Positions 44,334 to 53,374 of a stretch of DNA of 64,000 nucleotides are shown one piece after another (within the stretch, counting starts at the first letter, position 1; each line of letters opens with the position of its first letter). The position numbers were made by a program, and so were the translations under genes. This DNA is from JAZUCL01 sp045639125. Its GTDB lineage: Bacteria > Bacillota > Clostridia > Oscillospirales > QAMX01. The notes beneath the pieces are model-generated. The model had not been told where the DNA came from and did no database searches. It saw only the letters and a program-made list of their open reading frames with translations. The stretch is from positions 41,869 through 105,868 of the forward strand of contig JAZUCL010000010.1 of NCBI GenBank assembly GCA_045639125.1, in the 5' to 3' direction.

Positions 44334-46001
44334 TTATTTGCCTTTTGCGTAACTATCCTTCAAAGATACGCTTCTGTTAAATGTATTTTCATTCTTCGTA
44401 TCCTTACAGAAGTATCCAAGTCGTACAAACTGGAATCTGTCTCCTGCATTTGCCTGTGCAAGTGCCGGCTCTGCTTTACAGTTTGTCAGATGAATAACAG
44501 AGTCAGGGTTAAGGAAATCGTCATACGTCTTATCCTCAGGAATATCATTGACATTTTCAAGAGTAAAGAGTTTGTCGTACAAATCCACGTTAATATCAAT
44601 AGCATGGGAAGCACTAACCCAATGAATTGTGCCCTTTACTTTTCTGCCGTCAGATGGCATACCACAACCTGATACAAGGTCAGCAGTACATATAATCTGT
44701 GCAATAGATCCGTCGGCGTTTTTCTCAACTCGCTGGCAATTAACAATATACGAACCCATAAGACGTACTTCCTTACCGGGAGTCATTCGTTGGAATTTAG
44801 GTGGCGGTACTTCGGCAAAGTCGTCCTCCTCAATCCAAAGTTCTCTTGTAAATGGAAGTTCACGCACACCTGCATCAGGGTTTTCAGGATTGTTCGTTAC
44901 GGAGAAATATTCTGTTTTATCCTCCGGGAAGTTTTCAATAACAACCTTTATGGGTTTTGTAACTGCAATACGACGTAAAGCCGTTTTATTAAGTTCCTCA
45001 CGGAGACAATGCTCAAGCAAACGAATATCAACGAGATTTTCACTTTTCGCAACGCCAACACGTCCCATAAAGTCGATAATAGACTCGGCAGTATAACCAC
45101 GGCGGCGTAACGCACATAAGGTAGGCATACGAGGATCGTCCCAACCGCTTACAAGTCCTGTTTCAACGAGTTTACGCAAGAAACGCTTTGACATTACAGT
45201 ATGCGTCAAGTTAAGTCTTGCAAACTCAATCTGACGTGGGTGTGCATCTATACCACAGTAGGAACTGACTTTCTCAACAACCCAGTTATAAAGAGGTCTG
45301 TGATTTTCATATTCCAAAGAACACATCGAATGGGAGATGCCTTCAAGCATATCCTGTACAGGGTGTGCGTAGTCGTACATTGGGAAAATGCACCACTTCG
45401 TTCCCTGACGATGATGTTCAATATATCTGATACGATAAAATACCGGGTCACGCATATTGAAGTTGCCTGACGCAAGGTCAATTTTTGCACGGAGAGTATA
45501 CTTACCCTCCGGAAACTCTCCCGCACGCATACGGCGGAATAAGTCAAGGGATTCTTCAATAGGACGGTCACGATAGGGAGAAATTGCAGGGTGAGTCAAG
45601 TCGCCACGATATTCACGAAACTGCTCAGGTGCAAGTTCACATACATACGCATCACCGTGGAGAATAAGTTGTTCTGCAAACTTGTAAGTTTCCTCAAAAT
45701 AGTCAGAACCATAGAAAAATCTGTCGTCCCAGTCAAAGCCAAGCCAATGGATATCCTCTTTAATTGCATCTACAAACTCTGTGTCCTCTTTTGCAGGGTT
45801 TGTATCGTCCATACGCAAATTACATACACCACCGTACTTCTTGGCGGTCAAAAAGTCGATGAGCAATGCCTTGCAATGTCCGATATGGAGGTAGCCGTTA
45901 GGCTCAGGCGGAAAACGGGTGTGTATCTTCTTTACTCTACCCTCAGCAATATCCTCATCTATTAACTCATATATAAAATTAGAATTCATTTCTTCAGACA
46001 T
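44334..46001 (-). CDS. glnS: Glutaminyl-tRNA synthetase
   Basis: 555 aa, the length of enterobacterial GlnRS. It charges tRNA-Gln directly. RFPPEPNGYLHIGHCKAL carries the HIGH motif, LRMDDTNPAKED the class I core, and VMSKRFLRKLVETGLVSGWDDPRMPT the KMSKS-like VMSKR loop; the C-terminal anticodon-binding beta barrels are present. ATG 46001 (MSEEMNSNF) follows GAAAGGATG. Most clostridia make Gln-tRNA by transamidation, so this gene probably has a history of transfer and removes the need for Glu-tRNA(Gln) amidation. Confidence 0.97.
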   Translation of the reverse strand: MSEEMNSNFIYELIDEDIAEGRVKKIHTRFPPEPNGYLHIGHCKALLIDFLTAKKYGGVCNLRMDDTNPAKEDTEFVDAIKEDIHWLGFDWDDRFFYGSDYFEETYKFAEQLILHGDAYVCELAPEQFREYRGDLTHPAISPYRDRPIEESLDLFRRMRAGEFPEGKYTLRAKIDLASGNFNMRDPVFYRIRYIEHHRQGTKWCIFPMYDYAHPVQDMLEGISHSMCSLEYENHRPLYNWVVEKVSSYCGIDAHPRQIEFARLNLTHTVMSKRFLRKLVETGLVSGWDDPRMPTLCALRRRGYTAESIIDFMGRVGVAKSENLVDIRLLEHCLREELNKTALRRIAVTKPIKVVIENFPEDKTEYFSVTNNPENPDAGVRELPFTRELWIEEDDFAEVPPPKFQRMTPGKEVRLMGSYIVNCQRVEKNADGSIAQIICTADLVSGCGMPSDGRKVKGTIHWVSASHAIDINVDLYDKLFTLENVNDIPEDKTYDDFLNPDSVIHLTNCKAEPALAQANAGDRFQFVRLGYFCKDTKNENTFNRSVSLKDSYAKGK

Positions 46002-46034
46002 AATAATACATCCTTTCACCAATTAAACTGGCAC

Positions 46035-47672
46035 TTATATTGCATCTTTCAAGCGAGCAAGTACCCGCTCTCTTCCTAAAATACGCATAACATCATACAT
46101 ATCGGGAGAGTTAAGTTTACCTGTAATTGCCACACGCAAGAACATACTAATATCGGCTACACTGCCCTTAAATTTTTCCGGTTCAGCACGATACGCCTTC
46201 ATATCTGCCGTATAGCCCATGCTCTCACCAATAGCCTTAATTTTATCAAACCACACGTTTTGCTCATCGTCAGGATTGTAAGTTTCCATAAATGCAGTAA
46301 TCGCTTTTGAAACGTCAGCAGTATCAAACTTTGAGTCAATAGAGTCCTCTCTTGTAAAAAACTCATCAAAGAAAAAGCCCATATAGTTCTTTGCCTCTGA
46401 CCATACTGCCAAATCCTTACGAGGTTTCTTGCCGCCACGACCAATGGCAAATGCCGCCTTTGCAAGTTTAGGATTGTTTTCAAGTGCTATGGAAAAATCT
46501 GTGTCAAACTCTTTTGACCAGTCAAGTACCTCGTCATAAACTTCCTCGGCTGTCATTCGAGAAATGACGTTTTTAGATACATCACGAAGTTTGTCCACGT
46601 CAAACAAAGAACCTGCAGGATTCATCTTCTTGTAGGAGAACTTAAACTCTGTCATTGGTGCGTCGGGATTTGCACGACGCCAATCTTCAAAGTTTGAGTT
46701 TAGTATAGTCATAACGTATTCACTGACCGCCTTTACAGGATAGCCCTGTGAACGATAATATGTCAATGCAAGTTCAGGGTCCTTACGCTTTGACAGTTTA
46801 CGCTTGGAGTTTCCGTCCATCTTCATAAGAGGCCCGATATGTGCGTACTTAGGTTGCTTAAATCCAAGTGCTCTAAACAGTTGGACATGAAATGGCAATG
46901 TAGGAAGCCATTCATCACCACGCACAACATGGGTTGTACGCATTAAGTGGTCATCAACTGCATGAGCAAAATGATATGTTGGTATGCCATCTGACTTGAG
47001 AAGTACATGGTCAATGTCGTTTTCCGTCAGTTCGAGGTTACCCTTAATAAGATCTGTAAACTTAATTTTATTCTCAATAGAACCGGTTGAACGGAAACGA
47101 AGTACCCACGGCTTTCCTTCTGAAATGGCAGTTTCAATATCCTCAATGGATCGGTCACGCCATACCGCATAATCGCCGTAGTAACCAAAATTGTGCTTTC
47201 TCTCTTCCTGTCGAGCACGCATCTCGGAAAGTTCCTCTTCAGTACAAAAACATGGGTACGCATAGCCTTGCTCTACAAGAACTTTTGCAAAGACATGATA
47301 TATACTTGCTCGTTGCTGTTGGCGGTACGGTCCGTAAATACCATTGTCACCGTCAACTGTAGCACCCTCATCAAAGAAAATGCCGTAGTGTTTAAGAGAC
47401 TCTATAAGGATTTCAACTGCACCCTCAACCTCACGCTTTGCATCGGTATCTTCAACACGAAGATACAAAACACCGTCTGACTGGTGGCAAAGTCGTTCTG
47501 ACGTAAAGCCCTGTACAAGATTTCCTAAATGGATAAAACCCGTAGGTGATGGTGCCATACGTGACACAACTGCACCCTCAGGAAGTGTACGAGCAGGGAA
47601 ACGCTTTTCTAAATCTTCCGGCGTTTCGGTAACGTCAGGAAACAATAGCGTTGCAAGTTTCATATAATCCAT
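46035..47672 (-). CDS. gltX: Glutamyl-tRNA synthetase
   Basis: 545 aa class I synthetase. RMAPSPTGFIHLGNL holds the HIGH-equivalent (HLGN), LRVEDTDAKREVEGA the glutamate-binding region, and KRKLSKRKDPELAL the KMSKS-like loop. Length exceeds the usual ~490 aa because of a longer C-terminal half. ATG 47672 (MDYMKLATLL) follows GGAGGGTA. It lies 33 nt before glnS, so the Glu and Gln synthetases are co-expressed. Confidence 0.95.
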   Translation of the reverse strand: MDYMKLATLLFPDVTETPEDLEKRFPARTLPEGAVVSRMAPSPTGFIHLGNLVQGFTSERLCHQSDGVLYLRVEDTDAKREVEGAVEILIESLKHYGIFFDEGATVDGDNGIYGPYRQQQRASIYHVFAKVLVEQGYAYPCFCTEEELSEMRARQEERKHNFGYYGDYAVWRDRSIEDIETAISEGKPWVLRFRSTGSIENKIKFTDLIKGNLELTENDIDHVLLKSDGIPTYHFAHAVDDHLMRTTHVVRGDEWLPTLPFHVQLFRALGFKQPKYAHIGPLMKMDGNSKRKLSKRKDPELALTYYRSQGYPVKAVSEYVMTILNSNFEDWRRANPDAPMTEFKFSYKKMNPAGSLFDVDKLRDVSKNVISRMTAEEVYDEVLDWSKEFDTDFSIALENNPKLAKAAFAIGRGGKKPRKDLAVWSEAKNYMGFFFDEFFTREDSIDSKFDTADVSKAITAFMETYNPDDEQNVWFDKIKAIGESMGYTADMKAYRAEPEKFKGSVADISMFLRVAITGKLNSPDMYDVMRILGRERVLARLKDAI

Positions 47673-47712
47673 AAAATACCCTCCGAGCAAATATTCTTAT
47701 ATCTGAATTTTT

Positions 47713-47741
47713 ATTTTATCATACTCTACCTAAAATTTCAA
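47713..47741 (-). promoter_or_regulatory. Sigma-A promoter of gltX-glnS
   Basis: Minus strand: TTGAAA (47741-47736), 17-bp spacer, TAAAAT (47718-47713). The spacer (TTTAGGT..AGTATG) closely resembles that of the smc promoter. Confidence 0.75.
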
Positions 47742-47765
47742 GATTTATATAATTATTTTGGTTTG

Positions 47766-47794
47766 TTGACGCATCTCTGCCTTTGGGGTATAAT
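47766..47794 (+). promoter_or_regulatory. Sigma-A promoter of the TraX-like gene
   Basis: TTGACG (47766-47771), 17-bp spacer, TATAAT (47789-47794), about 38 nt before the ATG. Confidence 0.82.
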
Positions 47795-47832
47795 TACAAA
47801 TACTGATAAAGATTTTTGAAAGGGAAAATATT

Positions 47833-48738
47833 ATGACAGCCTTTACATTAAAACTAATTGCCCTTATTACAATGGCTATAGATCATATTGGATATGTTTT
47901 TGGTAGGGGTGCGTGGAAAATTATCCCTTTTAACTCTGCGTATCTTCGTTATATTGGCAGAATATCGTTTCCTCTTTTTGCCTTTTCCATTGTCAATGGT
48001 TGGAAATACACTAAAAATCGCAGTAAGTATTTTACAAATCTCTGCCTATTTGCAATTATATCCCAAATTCCTTTTACTCTTGCATTTTTCTCCACAAATA
48101 AATCTGTAATACTTCCCGACAGTATTCCATTTGAATTTCACTTTAGTGTAAAATTCTTTCTTGTAGCGGCAGTATGCACACTTACATATTGGTACTTTGG
48201 CTGTCAAAAGAAAATTAACAAATCTCTCCTTGTGGTTTTTGTTGCAACAGTCTTGCCGACTATCAGTTTGAAAATCGGTCATGTGTGGATAATTGCAGGA
48301 TCTCTCAATGTACTTTATACCTTTGCCACCACACTTACTTTACTTTTCGCTTATGAGAAGATTATGGAAAAAAAGTATCGTCTGTGGGAGTTAGCATGGA
48401 TTTTAGGCGGTATTTGTATTGTGTTAATTACTTATGGCAGAATGGCAGACTACGGCAAGTATTTTGGTGGTATTATATTGATATTCGTCCTCTACGCTTT
48501 ACGTAACAACAAGTTATGGCAAGGTGTAGCGGTATTTTGTTGGTGTATGGCTCGATATGGCTTTCTCGATGGCAACTGGTATACTGCGTCAGCCGCTGCC
48601 CTTTCAACATTGTTCGTTCTTGCATATAACAACAAAAAAGGGGTCGATAACAAATGGGCTAAATGGCTGTTTTACATATTCTACCCACTCCACCTTTTTA
48701 TCTTGGGAATTGTCAATGTATGTTTCAAATTTATATAA
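47833..48738 (+). CDS. TraX family membrane protein
   Basis: 301 aa with eight or nine hydrophobic segments and the TraX start LKLIALITMAIDHIGYVF, then YLRYIGRISFPLFAFSIVNG. TraX acetylates F-pilin in conjugation, but chromosomal clostridial homologues are free-standing and probably acylate surface sugars or proteins. No conjugation genes lie nearby. It ends with YPLHLFILGIVNV. Monocistronic with its own promoter. Confidence 0.85.
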   Translation: MTAFTLKLIALITMAIDHIGYVFGRGAWKIIPFNSAYLRYIGRISFPLFAFSIVNGWKYTKNRSKYFTNLCLFAIISQIPFTLAFFSTNKSVILPDSIPFEFHFSVKFFLVAAVCTLTYWYFGCQKKINKSLLVVFVATVLPTISLKIGHVWIIAGSLNVLYTFATTLTLLFAYEKIMEKKYRLWELAWILGGICIVLITYGRMADYGKYFGGIILIFVLYALRNNKLWQGVAVFCWCMARYGFLDGNWYTASAAALSTLFVLAYNNKKGVDNKWAKWLFYIFYPLHLFILGIVNVCFKFI

Positions 48739-48764
48739 CTAAAACTCCATCAAAACACTTTTAG

Positions 48765-48793
48765 TTGCAACATACTAAAAAAAATAGTATAAT
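48765..48793 (+). promoter_or_regulatory. Promoter of the nitroreductase gene
   Basis: TTGCAA (48765-48770), 17-bp spacer, TATAAT (48788-48793), about 85 nt before the ATG. Confidence 0.75.
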
Positions 48794-48878
48794 AAATTAT
48801 CAACCGTATTTAAGTTGATAATATTTTGGCTTAACAGCCTACTATAACTGTGTCGGTATTTTGCAAGGAGGATTACAC

Positions 48879-49433
48879 ATGACAGTACAAGAGGCAATAT
48901 TTGCTCGCCGCACAATACGTAAGTTTAGGCAAACTCCAATTCCAATGGATATACTTGTAAAATTATGTGAGGCAGGTCGTGTGGCACCAAGCGGTGCAAA
49001 TCTTCAGCCTGTAAAGTTCAAAATAATTGTAGGCGATGACTGCGAAAAGGTGTTTCCACACACTCGTTGGGCAGGTTATCTTTCCGATGGTGCACCAAAA
49101 GACGGTGAGAAACCTACTGCGTACATACTTTTACTCGCCGATACAGAAATTCGTAACAATGGTTGGGAATACGACATCGGTGCGGCGGCACAGAATATTC
49201 AACTTGCCGCATGGGCAGAAGGTATTGGTGCTTGTTGGATGGGTTCTATTGACAGAGAAAAGATACTTGAGATTGGAAAAATAGACCCGGACCGCTATGT
49301 GCTGTCTACTCTTCTTGCTCTTGGTTATCGTGGTGAGGAGTCTGTCAGTGAAGACTATATTGATTCCGTTAAATACTATTATGATGAAAATTCCACTCTC
49401 CACGTACCAAAACGTACAGATATAATTTTATAG
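48879..49433 (+). CDS. Nitroreductase family FMN protein
   Basis: 184 aa. The FMN-binding start AIFARRTIRKFRQTPIP, the APSGANLQPVKFKIIVG block and YDIGAAAQNIQLAAWAEGIGACWMG are standard for the family. Such enzymes reduce nitro, quinone or flavin substrates with NAD(P)H; the substrate is not predictable. ATG 48879 follows AAGGAGG; an upstream TTG at 48861 would contain that site. Confidence 0.88.
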   Translation: MTVQEAIFARRTIRKFRQTPIPMDILVKLCEAGRVAPSGANLQPVKFKIIVGDDCEKVFPHTRWAGYLSDGAPKDGEKPTAYILLLADTEIRNNGWEYDIGAAAQNIQLAAWAEGIGACWMGSIDREKILEIGKIDPDRYVLSTLLALGYRGEESVSEDYIDSVKYYYDENSTLHVPKRTDIIL

Positions 49434-49439
49434 AAGTAA

Positions 49440-49467
49440 AAATCTCCGTTTATATAAACGGAGATTT
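49440..49467 (+). terminator. Terminator of the nitroreductase gene
   Basis: Perfect 13-bp stem AAATCTCCGTTTA / TAAACGGAGATTT with a 2-nt nominal loop, then TTGTTTT, 7 nt after the stop. Confidence 0.85.
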
Positions 49468-49490
49468 TTGTTTTGGCACTGATATTTTAG

Positions 49491-49528
49491 TTTAGGCACA
49501 GTATAGTTTACACCATACTGTGCCTAAA
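49491..49528 (-). terminator. Terminator of the nfnA-nfnB transcript
   Basis: 14-bp stem TTTAGGCACAGTAT / ATACTGTGCCTAAA with a 10-nt loop, 25 nt after the nfnB stop on the minus strand, convergent with the nitroreductase terminator. Confidence 0.75.
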
Positions 49529-49552
49529 TTAGTCCATTTTTATTTCGATGTG

Positions 49553-50944
49553 TTAGTTCTTGCCCTTGATGTATTCATCAATAGCGGCAGCAGCACCCTT
49601 ACCTGCACCCATTGCAAGAATAACTGTTGCAGCACCTGTAACAGCATCACCACCGGCGAATACGCCCTCACGAGATGTCTTGCCTGTATCTTCGCTTTCA
49701 ACAATGATACAACCATGCTTATTCGTATCAAGACCGGGAGTAGTGGTACGAATCAAGGGGTTGGGAGAAGTACCGATAGCAATAATAACCGTGTCCATCT
49801 CAAGTTCAAACTCGCTGCCTTCCTTAACGACAGGACGGCGGCGGCCTGATGCATCAGGCTCACCAAGTTCCATCTCAACGCACTTAATACCCTTTACCCA
49901 ACCATCTTCACCGATAATCTCTACAGGGTTTGTAAGAAGTTTGAATACAATGCCTTCTTCCATAGCGTGGTGCACTTCTTCTGCACGAGCAGGAAGTTCG
50001 TCCATACTTCTTCTGTAAATGATATATACGTTTTCAGCACCCATACGCATTGCACAACGTGCTGCGTCCATTGCTACGTTACCACCACCGACAACTGCTA
50101 CATTCTTAGACTTCATGATAGGTGTATCGGAACCTTCAACGTATGCCTTCATTAAGTTGATACGTGTAAGATACTCGTTTGCAGAGTAAACACCGTTGAG
50201 GTTCTCACCAGGCAAACGCATGAAACTAGGCAGACCAGCACCGCTTCCTACGAATACAGCCTCAAAGCCTTCCTCAAACAATTCGTCAATAGTCTCTGTT
50301 CTACCAACTACGAAGTTTGAAACGACTTCAACACCCATAGCCTTCAAAGACTCAATTTCTCTTGCAACAATAGCCTTAGGCAGACGGAATTCAGGAATAC
50401 CGTATACCAAAACACCACCTGCTGTATGGAATGCTTCAAAAATTGTAACCTGATAACCAAGTTTTGCAAGGTCACCTGCACAAGTAAGACCGGAAGGACC
50501 TGAACCTACAATAGCCACTTTATGACCATTGGAAACAGGCTTTTCAGGCTTGTCCTCTACATTTGCCATGTGCCAGTCAGCAACAAAACGCTCAAGACGT
50601 CCAATAGCAACAGGCTCACCTTTGATACCACGAACACACTTTGACTCACACTGTGTTTCCTGTGGGCATACACGACCACAAACAGCGGGAAGTGCGTTTG
50701 TTTCACGGATTTTCTGATATGCTTCTTCGAACTTACCTTCCTTAACAAAAGCGATAAATTCGGGAATCGGTACATTTACAGGACAACCTGCAACACAGGG
50801 ACGATGCTTACAGCCGAGGCACCGATTTGCCTCATCAATTGCCTGCTCAGGCGTATAGCCCAAGGCAACTTCCTTAAAGTTACGTGCTCTGACCTTTGCG
50901 TCCTGCTCCGGCATAGCATTTTTCTTCGGTGCCATATTAGCCAT
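49553..50944 (-). CDS. NfnB/GltD-like FAD/NADPH iron-sulfur oxidoreductase
   Basis: 463 aa of the glutamate synthase small-subunit family. The N-terminus has two cysteine clusters, CLGCKHRPCVAGCP and CGRVCPQETQCESKC; then an FAD Rossmann motif IVGSGPSGLTCAGDLA and an NADPH motif VVGGGNVAMDAARCA, with IAIGTSPNPL and FAGGDAVTGAATV. Many databases call it GltA, NADPH-dependent glutamate synthase. Next to a PyrK-like subunit it is best read as NfnB of the ferredoxin-NADP bifurcating transhydrogenase. It overlaps nfnA by 8 nt. Confidence 0.88.
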   Translation of the reverse strand: MANMAPKKNAMPEQDAKVRARNFKEVALGYTPEQAIDEANRCLGCKHRPCVAGCPVNVPIPEFIAFVKEGKFEEAYQKIRETNALPAVCGRVCPQETQCESKCVRGIKGEPVAIGRLERFVADWHMANVEDKPEKPVSNGHKVAIVGSGPSGLTCAGDLAKLGYQVTIFEAFHTAGGVLVYGIPEFRLPKAIVAREIESLKAMGVEVVSNFVVGRTETIDELFEEGFEAVFVGSGAGLPSFMRLPGENLNGVYSANEYLTRINLMKAYVEGSDTPIMKSKNVAVVGGGNVAMDAARCAMRMGAENVYIIYRRSMDELPARAEEVHHAMEEGIVFKLLTNPVEIIGEDGWVKGIKCVEMELGEPDASGRRRPVVKEGSEFELEMDTVIIAIGTSPNPLIRTTTPGLDTNKHGCIIVESEDTGKTSREGVFAGGDAVTGAATVILAMGAGKGAAAAIDEYIKGKN

Positions 50945-51785
50945 TTTCCTTACCTCCTGTTAGACGGCAGATGTGTGCATCAAGTGATGCCTTTTCCATT
51001 TCCTTATACATTCCACCTCGACGCATTGCCTCATCAAAATCAACAAGATGTCCGTCAAATTCAGGACCATCTACACAAGCAAACTTTGTTTCTCCACCTA
51101 CTGTAAGACGGCAACCGCCACACATTCCTGTACCATCAATCATAACGGGGTTCATGCTGACAATTGTAGGTACGTTGTAGGGCTTTGTGGTAGCACATAC
51201 GAACTTCATCATAATCAGCGGACCGATTGCAATTACTTCATCGTACTGTACACCTGCGTCAAGTTTCTCTTTGAGGAAGTTGGTGACAAGACCCTTATTT
51301 CCGTTGGAGCCGTCATCGGTACAGATGATGAGTTCATCGCATACTGCACGCATTTCGTCCTCAAGCATAATAAGTTCTTCATTTCTAAAACCTGCAATAA
51401 TATCAACCTTTGCACCCATTTCGTGAAGTGCCTTTGCCTGTGGGTATGCAATAGCACAGCCGAGGCCGCCACCGATAACACAAGCACGCTTTATGCCCTC
51501 AAGATGAGAAGGCTTACCAAGAGGTCCTGCAAAATCATGCAGACTGTCTCCTACATTAAGTTCACCAAGTGCCTTTGTTGTCTTGCCGACTTCCTGATAA
51601 ATAATAGTTACAAGGCCCTTTTCTCTATCTGTTTCTGCAATGGTAAGGGGAATACGTTCTCCGTTCTCATCGACTCTCAGGATAATGAACTGACCTGCAA
51701 GTGCCTTTCTTGCAACGAAAGGTGCTTCAATCTTCATCAGTTTTACCTGTGGATTGAGAACTCTTTTTTCTACGATTTTGTACAT
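50937..51785 (-). CDS. NfnA/PyrK-like FAD/[2Fe-2S] oxidoreductase subunit
   Basis: 282 aa: FAD-binding barrel (about 1-100, GQFIILRVDENGERIPLTI), NAD domain (CVIGGGLGCAIAYPQAKAL) and a C-terminal [2Fe-2S] cluster in GMCGGCRLTVGGETKFACVDGPEFDGH. It matches ferredoxin-NADP reductase subunit alpha/sulfide dehydrogenase beta proteins. In Nfn the two subunits couple NADPH, NADH and ferredoxin by flavin-based bifurcation. Starts at ATG 51785 with GGTGGAG upstream. Confidence 0.88.
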   Translation of the reverse strand: MYKIVEKRVLNPQVKLMKIEAPFVARKALAGQFIILRVDENGERIPLTIAETDREKGLVTIIYQEVGKTTKALGELNVGDSLHDFAGPLGKPSHLEGIKRACVIGGGLGCAIAYPQAKALHEMGAKVDIIAGFRNEELIMLEDEMRAVCDELIICTDDGSNGNKGLVTNFLKEKLDAGVQYDEVIAIGPLIMMKFVCATTKPYNVPTIVSMNPVMIDGTGMCGGCRLTVGGETKFACVDGPEFDGHLVDFDEAMRRGGMYKEMEKASLDAHICRLTGGKENG

Positions 51786-51836
51786 TTCTCCACCAAACCT
51801 TTCTTTAGAATTTGAACTCTTTTAAGTGAGAATATT

Positions 51837-53204
51837 TTAATTGTTTTCTTTTTCAAGAAGTTCTACTGCTTTCATGTATATAGCACATTCTACACGTTTT
51901 CTTTCAAGTTCACAACCTACAAAATATGGTTTTGCAATATCTCCGTTTGTGAAAAAGTTAGATGCACTGCAACCTCCACTACAATAGAACTTTGCCCAAC
52001 AGTTTCCGCAATCCTCTCTCGTATAGACATTTAACGCTCCAAAACGATCTGACAATTCAAAGTTAAATGTATTGTCATAGAGATTTCCCAACTTATAATC
52101 AGACTGTCCAACAAACTGATGGCATGGGTATATGTCACCCTCAGGAGTAATTGCCGTATACTCATAGCCTGCACCACAACCACGAAGTCTTTTTATGATA
52201 CAAGGGCCTTGCTCCAAGTCAATCATAAAGTGGAAGAAGTTAAAGCCTTTTCCCTCACGCTTGCGTTTGAGAAGTTCATCTGCAAGAATGTCGTATCGTG
52301 AATAAATTTCTTCCAAATCGCTTTCTTGTAATGCCCAGGGAAGTTTTGGATCACTTACAACAGGCTCAACAGATACCTGTTCAAAGCCAAGATCTGCCAT
52401 GTGAAGCACATCACGGTCAAAGTCTAAGTTATGATGGGTAAATGTACCACGCACATAGTAATCCTTATCGCCTCGTGATGCTACAAGTTTCTGAAACTTT
52501 GGCACAATGGTATCGTAACTGCCTGAACCATCTACACGAATACGGAGATTATCGTTTACATCTTTACGTCCGTCAAGGGACAGTACGGCATTTGACATTT
52601 CTCTGTTGATGTACTCAATTTTCTCATCGTCAAGAAGCACACCGTTTGTAGTAATAGTAAACCGGAAATTTTTGTTGTGTTTTGCCTCGATTGAGCGAGC
52701 ATACTCAACTGTCTTTTTAACAGTTTCCCATGCCATCAAAGGCTCGCCGCCAAAAAAATCCACTTCAAGATTTCGCCGTGTGCCTGAACGCTCGATAACG
52801 AAGTCAATAGCACGTTTTGCCGTTTCAAAATCCATGATTTTTCTACCCGTGTGGAAGTCACCTGTTGCTGCAAAGCAGTATTTACACCGCAAATTGCAGT
52901 CATGGGATACGTGCAAACAGAGCGCCTTAATCGGTGCGCTCTGTCGTACCTGCTTTGGAATATAACTGTCGTCCGAAAACAGTGCACCGTCCTTATAGAG
53001 TTTGTAAAGTTCTGAATATGCTTCAACTACATCTTTTCCGTCAAAACCATCAAAACCGCAAGCAAACTCTGCGGGACATTCCTCACTTAAAGGCGTAGAA
53101 AGTTTACCGCACAACGCATAACTCACGTCGTCTAAGATGTGAACTGCACCGCTGTCGGTGTCACATACGATATTAACGCCATTGCGAGAAAATGCATGTA
53201 TCAT
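51837..53204 (-). CDS. scfB: SCIFF ranthipeptide maturase (radical SAM)
   Basis: 455 aa. The radical SAM cluster is CNLRCKYCFAATGDFHTG (CxxxCxxC, residues near 104-111), followed by FFGGEPLMAWETV. A C-terminal SPASM-type region carries auxiliary-cluster cysteines (CGAGYEY, GDIYPCHQF, CGNCWAKFYCSGGC, GCELERKRVEC). The N-terminal ~90 residues act as the peptide-recognition region. It forms thioether bonds on the SCIFF precursor. Its ATG overlaps the scfA stop (TAATG). Confidence 0.94.
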   Translation of the reverse strand: MIHAFSRNGVNIVCDTDSGAVHILDDVSYALCGKLSTPLSEECPAEFACGFDGFDGKDVVEAYSELYKLYKDGALFSDDSYIPKQVRQSAPIKALCLHVSHDCNLRCKYCFAATGDFHTGRKIMDFETAKRAIDFVIERSGTRRNLEVDFFGGEPLMAWETVKKTVEYARSIEAKHNKNFRFTITTNGVLLDDEKIEYINREMSNAVLSLDGRKDVNDNLRIRVDGSGSYDTIVPKFQKLVASRGDKDYYVRGTFTHHNLDFDRDVLHMADLGFEQVSVEPVVSDPKLPWALQESDLEEIYSRYDILADELLKRKREGKGFNFFHFMIDLEQGPCIIKRLRGCGAGYEYTAITPEGDIYPCHQFVGQSDYKLGNLYDNTFNFELSDRFGALNVYTREDCGNCWAKFYCSGGCSASNFFTNGDIAKPYFVGCELERKRVECAIYMKAVELLEKENN

Positions 53205-53347
53205 TATTTCTTATTCTCGCACTTCTGATTTGCTACTGTGCAGGAAGTCTTACAAGCAGACTGGCAGGAAGCCTGGCATTCGCCACAGCCGCCCTTTGCA
53301 ACGGAATTCTTGAGAACTGTCGTATTAAGAGTCTTTACGTGTGTCAT
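53204..53347 (-). CDS. scfA: SCIFF precursor peptide (six cysteines in forty-five residues)
   Basis: 47 codons plus stop, ATG at 53347 after GGAGGATATT. The product begins MTHVKTLNTTVLKNS and has six cysteines (positions 21, 24, 28, 32, 36, 43) in CGECQASCQSACKTSC and the KC near the end. This is the SCIFF/ranthipeptide precursor nearly universal in clostridia; thioether links are made between cysteines and downstream residues by the adjacent radical SAM enzyme. The mature product's role is not settled; a signalling role has been proposed. It overlaps scfB by 1 nt. Confidence 0.95.
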   Translation of the reverse strand: MTHVKTLNTTVLKNSVAKGGCGECQASCQSACKTSCTVANQKCENKK

Positions 53348-53374
53348 AATAATATCCTCCAAATATTTTTTAAT

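Noticed and set aside
47833..48738. Conjugative-element signature because of the TraX-like protein
   Set aside because: No relaxase, coupling protein or other tra gene is nearby; TraX homologues are common as solitary chromosomal genes.
51048..51815. 255-codon plus-strand frame opposite nfnA
   Set aside because: Cysteine- and asparagine-rich antisense product; the minus strand encodes a recognisable oxidoreductase over the whole span.
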